Shown here: positions 5,856-8,461 of the stretch, one piece after another | Layout: each line of letters starts with the position of its first letter | How positions within the stretch are numbered: the stretch's first letter is position 1 | Notes under the pieces: model-generated | Seen by the model: the letters and a program-made list of their open reading frames with translations, nothing else | Told to the model about the DNA's origin: nothing | Database searches by the model: none | Origin: CAIYPH01 sp043744375 | GTDB lineage: Bacteria; Pseudomonadota; Alphaproteobacteria; Acetobacterales; Acetobacteraceae | Length of the DNA stretch: 8,461 bases | NCBI GenBank assembly: GCA_043744375.1 | Contig: JAYTUU010000050.1 | Location: 1-8,461, forward strand | Direction of reading: 5' to 3' | Made by a program: the position numbers and the translations under genes

Positions 5856-7175
5856 TCAGCTTCGCCGCCCAGCCTGGCTGGACCGCCGCAACAGATCATG
5901 TCCAAGCGGCGAGAACGGCTTCAAGGCCAGCCGCTCATGCGCCAACGCCAGCGCGACGTCGCTAAACCCCGCCCGCACCGCCGCCTCGCCCAGCGTCCAG
6001 TCGATCACGTCCCGCTGCGCATGGCTGCCGCCGAACGCATGGGCGACGAAACGCACCCCATGCAGCGCCGTCGCCGCCTCCGCATACGCCCCCCGCCAGA
6101 ACGCGGCGAAACCCGTCACCACCGGTAACCCGATCTCCCGCATCCACCGCGCCACCTCGCCATCCCCCGTAGCCGTCGCCCGCATCCGCTCCAGACGCGC
6201 CTCGATTGCCCGTCCGGCGCCAAGATCGGCCATCACGGCATGCCAATCGTTGAACGGATAAAGCGCCCCATCGGCCACCCCCGCCCAGCCATCGGCCACC
6301 GCCGCCCAGCGATCCCCGACATCGACCCCGCACAGATGCAGCCGCCACAGCAGCGCCGAGGCATCCACCAGATTGACCGCCACCCCACCGAGCGCATTGC
6401 CGATCCTGCTGTCATACAGCGCCAACGCCGCGTCGTTCTGCTCCAACGCGAGGTGATACAGCGTCCGATGCCACCAGTTATGCACCCGGAAAAAACTCGC
6501 CTCCTCCGCCCAATCCGCCTCGCGGGCGATCATCCAGCCAATGCCATCCTCGGCGCGCCCCTGCATCTCCATCACATGCGCCACCGCATGATGCGCCCAG
6601 CCATCGCGCCGATCGGCATCGAGCGCGCGGCGCCCGGCCTCCTCCGCCCGCGCATAGTCGCCACACTCCTCCAGCCCGAACGCATGCATCCCCAGCAGCA
6701 CGGAGCGGCCGGGCATGTCGGCCCCCCAGGCCGGCAGAACGCGCGCGATCCGGTCGCGCAGATTGCGCGCGGAGCCGCGGAAGAAGTCGATCTGATGCCC
6801 GCTCTGCACCGCCAGCAGATCATGCGGCCAGGCCATGTTGTGCCGATCGAGCTGCAACGCCGCCGCTGACCATTCGCCATCCAGCAGCGCCGTTACCGCC
6901 GCGCCGAGCGAAGCCTCGCGCGCGTTCATCGGCAAGCCGCGCGCGTCGTCCAGCACCCCCCGCGCCGTATCGCGCGCGGCGGGCTCGGTCGCCATGCCCA
7001 GCAACAACGCCTTCGCCAGCCGCGCGCCGACGAACGCCGGCGCGGCACCGATCGCCTCATCGAGCAGCGCCACCGGGTCATCGCGAAACAGGCTGAACGC
7101 CGCGACCGCATTGTCATAGGCCGCAACCGCCGTCCCGTTGGCCCCCGAAACCGCGTTGCCGTGCCGATCCTGCAT
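5856..7175 (-). CDS. TTC38/StaR-like tetratricopeptide repeat protein
   Basis: A 439-residue, helix-rich protein, about the usual length for the TTC38/StaR-like family (TPR-like repeats in bacteria, plants and animals). The diagnostic blocks are in the expected order: WPHDLLAVQSGHQIDFFRG (116-134), MHAFGLEECGDYARAEEAGR (163-182), WAHHAVAHVMEMQGRAEDG (193-211), VHNWWHRTLYHLALEQNDAA (231-250) followed by LALYD, DASALLWRLHLCG (271-283), FNDWHAVMA (308-316) and GGSHAQRDV (382-390). There is no signal peptide or membrane segment. The His/Trp-rich core (HNWWH) is unusually conserved for a TPR scaffold, so an enzymatic or ligand-binding role has to be considered, but none is established. StaR itself comes from a glycopeptide antibiotic cluster, again without a defined reaction. 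The gene follows crcB after ten bases, and its AGGGGAAG ribosome-binding site overlaps the crcB stop codon. The two are almost certainly co-transcribed and possibly translationally coupled. Confidence 0.88.
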   Translation of the reverse strand: MQDRHGNAVSGANGTAVAAYDNAVAAFSLFRDDPVALLDEAIGAAPAFVGARLAKALLLGMATEPAARDTARGVLDDARGLPMNAREASLGAAVTALLDGEWSAAALQLDRHNMAWPHDLLAVQSGHQIDFFRGSARNLRDRIARVLPAWGADMPGRSVLLGMHAFGLEECGDYARAEEAGRRALDADRRDGWAHHAVAHVMEMQGRAEDGIGWMIAREADWAEEASFFRVHNWWHRTLYHLALEQNDAALALYDSRIGNALGGVAVNLVDASALLWRLHLCGVDVGDRWAAVADGWAGVADGALYPFNDWHAVMADLGAGRAIEARLERMRATATGDGEVARWMREIGLPVVTGFAAFWRGAYAEAATALHGVRFVAHAFGGSHAQRDVIDWTLGEAAVRAGFSDVALALAHERLALKPFSPLGHDLLRRSSQAGRRS

Positions 7176-7179
7176 GTCG

Positions 7180-7187
7180 CTTCCCCT
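7180..7187 (-). promoter_or_regulatory. ribosome-binding site of the TPR gene overlapping the crcB stop
   Basis: Read on the minus strand, AGGGGAAG lies four bases before the ATG at 7175 and shares bases with the crcB TAG (7186-7188). This arrangement favours translational coupling. Confidence 0.55.
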
Positions 7188-7584
7188 AACCCGCCCGCAT
7201 CGCCAGAAGATGCCCGGCCACCAGCGCTAACAGGCACAGCGTCACCGAGGCCACGATATTCATCGTCGCCGCGATCCACGCACCGCTGCGCATCAGGTCC
7301 CAGCTTTGCAGGCTGAAGGCGGAAAAAGTGGTGAAACCGCCGCAGATCCCTGCCATAACAAAGGCTCGCGCGTTCATCGAGGCCGGCATCGGGCCGCCCG
7401 CCAAGGTCAGCGTGGCGAAGCAGCCGATCACGAAGCTGCCGGCGACGTTCACGACCAGCGTGCCCCACGGAAACGCCTCGCCCCACAGCCGCGCGGCGGC
7501 CAGCGCCGTCCAGTAGCGCGCCATGCTACCGATGGCGCCGCCCAATCCTACCCATAGCGAGGCAATCACCGGAGCCGAGAGCAT
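7186..7584 (-). CDS. crcB: CrcB/Fluc fluoride ion channel
   Basis: A 132-residue, four-helix membrane protein that exports fluoride and works in the inner membrane as a dual-topology dimer (known for the family). Seen: GLGGAIGSMARYW (13-25), the signature FPWGTLVVNVAGSFVIG (38-54) with the pore Asn46, and GGFTTFSAFS (82-91). The last carries the Thr pair (85-86) linked to the central sodium site and the two phenylalanines (87, 90) of the fluoride-coordinating box. All key residues are present and the length is typical, so it should be functional. The start at 7584 has a perfect GGAGG six bases upstream (7591-7595). It is the first gene of a two-gene unit with the TPR gene and is divergent from the GntR regulator. 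I could not find a fluoride (crcB-motif) riboswitch in the short upstream region, so control may lie with the divergent regulator or be constitutive. Confidence 0.95.
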   Translation of the reverse strand: MLSAPVIASLWVGLGGAIGSMARYWTALAAARLWGEAFPWGTLVVNVAGSFVIGCFATLTLAGGPMPASMNARAFVMAGICGGFTTFSAFSLQSWDLMRSGAWIAATMNIVASVTLCLLALVAGHLLAMRAG

Positions 7585-7590
7585 TGCGAA

Positions 7591-7595
7591 CCTCC
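7591..7595 (-). promoter_or_regulatory. strong ribosome-binding site of crcB
   Basis: Minus-strand GGAGG, six bases before the ATG at 7584, fixes the crcB start. Confidence 0.7.
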
Positions 7596-7670
7596 GGGGC
7601 GTGCATAGCGCGACGCCGCGGGGACGTCGAGAATTGGCTTGCGATGGCTGCCCTCCCGATCGTATTTCTG

Positions 7671-7680
7671 TGACATGTCA
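7671..7680. promoter_or_regulatory. perfect palindrome TGACATGTCA over the GntR start codon, possible operator
   Basis: The ten bases TGACATGTCA read the same on both strands and contain the ATG at 7675. A TC/GA pair two bases further out on each side (7667-7668, 7683-7684) extends the symmetry. GntR/FCD proteins bind short palindromes and often repress themselves. A ten-base palindrome alone is modest evidence. Confidence 0.3.
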
Positions 7681-8367
7681 GCGATCGCCGAACTTGCCAC
7701 CAACCTCACCGAACAAGCCGCCGAGATCCTGCGGGCGGACATCCTCGCCTGCCGCCTCGCCCCGGGCGCCACTCTCAGCGAGGCCGCGCTCGCTGTGCGG
7801 ACACGCCTCGGCCGCGCGCCCATCCGCGCCGCCCTCGCCCGGCTGGCCGAGGAGGGCCTCGTCCAATCCGTGCCTCGCCGCGGCTGGGTCGTCAGCATCA
7901 TCACCATTCGTGACATCCACGAGGTGTTCGATCTCCGCCTGATCCTCGAACCCGAAGCCGCCCGCCGTGCCGCCCAGGCCATCCATCTCGGCCGCGCCAG
8001 CCCGGCCGAACTGCGCGCGCTCGACGCGATCTGCGAGGCCGGCTACCGGCCGGACGATCCGGCGAGCACCCAGCGCTTCCTGGCCGCCAACCGTGCCTTC
8101 CACGTCGGCATCGCCGAGCGCGCCGGCAATCAGCGCCTCGCCCGCCAGATCGGCCGTCTGCTCGACGAGTCCGCCCGCATGCTCCAACTCGGCCTGACCC
8201 TGCGCGACCGCACCGGCGAGATGGCGCACGAACACGGTGCCCTCATCGCCGCCCTCGCCGAGGGCGACGCGCCCGAGGCCGCCGCCATCATGGCCGAGCA
8301 GGTTGCCGCCAGCCGGGCCATGGTATTGGCGGCGCTGACCGGTCCCACATCCCCGCTTGTCGTCTAG
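7675..8367 (+). CDS. GntR family transcription regulator, FCD subfamily
   Basis: A 230-residue regulator. Residues about 8-75 form the winged helix-turn-helix: ILRADILACRLAPGATLSE, then LGRAPIRAALARLAEEGLV (45-63) as the recognition helix region and VPRRGWVV (66-73) as the wing. Residues about 80-220 form an all-helical FCD ligand domain beginning IRDIHEVFDLRLILEPEAA. Asp86, His143 (in NRAFHVGI) and His187 (in AHEHGALI) are likely metal or ligand contacts by family analogy. FCD regulators sense small carboxylates or sugar acids; the ligand here is unknown. The ATG at 7675 was chosen because it gives the usual N-terminus. A TTG at 7639 would add 12 residues that do not look like family sequence. 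Neither start has a clear ribosome-binding site, so a leaderless transcript is possible. The gene lies 90 bases from the divergent crcB start, so the crcB operon is a candidate target. Its stop codon lies exactly at the start of an insertion sequence. Confidence 0.92.
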   Translation: MSAIAELATNLTEQAAEILRADILACRLAPGATLSEAALAVRTRLGRAPIRAALARLAEEGLVQSVPRRGWVVSIITIRDIHEVFDLRLILEPEAARRAAQAIHLGRASPAELRALDAICEAGYRPDDPASTQRFLAANRAFHVGIAERAGNQRLARQIGRLLDESARMLQLGLTLRDRTGEMAHEHGALIAALAEGDAPEAAAIMAEQVAASRAMVLAALTGPTSPLVV

Positions 8368-8433
8368 GGCGTGTCCTCAATTAAGGGATTCCGGCGCGGA
8401 GGAAACCCTGATTCATAGCGTGTCAGTGATTTT

Positions 8434-8437
8434 GGAG
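8434..8437 (+). promoter_or_regulatory. ribosome-binding site of the IS transposase
   Basis: GGAG lies seven bases before the ATG at 8445, which supports a real start there. Confidence 0.5.
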
Positions 8438-8444
8438 CTGACCG

Positions 8445-8461
8445 ATGCGGCGATATGGCCT
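8445..8461 (+). CDS. IS5-family transposase, first codons only
   Basis: Only five full codons are in the window, reading MRRYG, with a partial sixth (CT, so Leu). IS5-family DDE transposases, or their first reading frame in frameshifting members, commonly open with MRRY-[EDG]-L followed by TD-x-QW. With the terminal-repeat-like sequence upstream and a good ribosome-binding site, this is probably the transposase start. Nothing can be said about whether it is intact. Confidence 0.6.

Larger units (their letters stand above)
8367..8461 (+). mobile_element. left end of an IS5-family insertion sequence (partial)
   Basis: Right after the regulator's stop, the sequence GGGCGTGTCCTCAATTAAGG has the look of an IS5-family (IS427-like) terminal inverted repeat. 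It is followed about 60 bases later by a ribosome-binding site and the opening codons of an IS5-type transposase. The insertion site reads CTAG (8364-8367), a target type favoured in this family. The right end and the target duplication lie beyond the window, so the exact boundary (8367 or 8368) is uncertain. Confidence 0.65.

Noticed and set aside
5630..5905. Minus-strand 91-codon frame across the spacer between the two convergent genes
   Set aside because: It overlaps both neighbours out of frame, lacks a ribosome-binding site, and its only distinctive part is antisense to the possible ELWxxDGT remnant.
7639..7674. TTG at 7639 as the GntR gene start
   Set aside because: The 12 added residues (MRWLPSRSYFCD) do not resemble the family N-terminus and no good ribosome-binding site precedes it.
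7585..7680. Fluoride (crcB-motif) riboswitch upstream of crcB
   Set aside because: Read on the minus strand, I do not see the conserved GGNGAUGG...GCC hairpin followed by CUGAUG; the leader is also short. A GCGATGG string occurs only on the opposite strand.

Overview
The window is very GC-rich (strongly C-ending codons, coding density above 90%) and looks like chromosome of an alphaproteobacterium. The C-terminal Hint_2-type domain protein, the TIGR03032-type protein and an AT-rich palindrome of a kind I associate with acetic-acid-bacteria relatives make Acetobacteraceae the best guess. That assignment is inference from gene content, not from a marker gene.

Layout, left to right. (1) 1-380: the 3' part of a GFA-family zinc protein, running off the left edge. 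(2) 410-1513, minus strand, convergent with it: a TIGR03032-family protein of unknown function. (3) 1514-1664: a divergent intergenic region with tandem short palindromes. (4) 1665-4703: the centrepiece, a 1012-residue protein made of seven FG-GAP repeats (a full beta-propeller), a short RTX calcium-binding stretch, a Hint autoprocessing-type domain and an uncharacterised C-terminal domain. Its 3' end runs into an about 80-bp AT-rich double-hairpin palindrome (4651-4730) that supplies its last residues and its stop codon. (5) 4767-5744: a cytosolic protein with a substrate-binding-protein fold, of the 4,5-dihydroxyphthalate decarboxylase type. (6) 5745-5855: a short spacer with a possible vestige of an ELWxxDGT-repeat gene. 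(7) 7584-5856, minus strand: a two-gene operon, crcB (fluoride channel) followed by a TTC38/StaR-like TPR protein, only 10 bases apart. (8) 7675-8367, plus strand and divergent from crcB: a GntR/FCD transcription regulator. (9) From about 8367 to the right edge: the left end of an IS5-family insertion sequence, including the first codons of its transposase, which begins at the stop codon of the regulator.

The genes do not form one pathway. The clearest functional unit is crcB plus the TPR gene, possibly governed by the divergent GntR regulator. The most unusual unit is the propeller-RTX-Hint protein, which looks like a calcium-binding, signal-peptide-less, possibly self-cleaving exported protein. 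The most unusual DNA structure is the AT-rich palindrome at its end. No tRNA, rRNA, CRISPR array or convincing riboswitch was seen, and no stretch over 300 bases lacks a gene.
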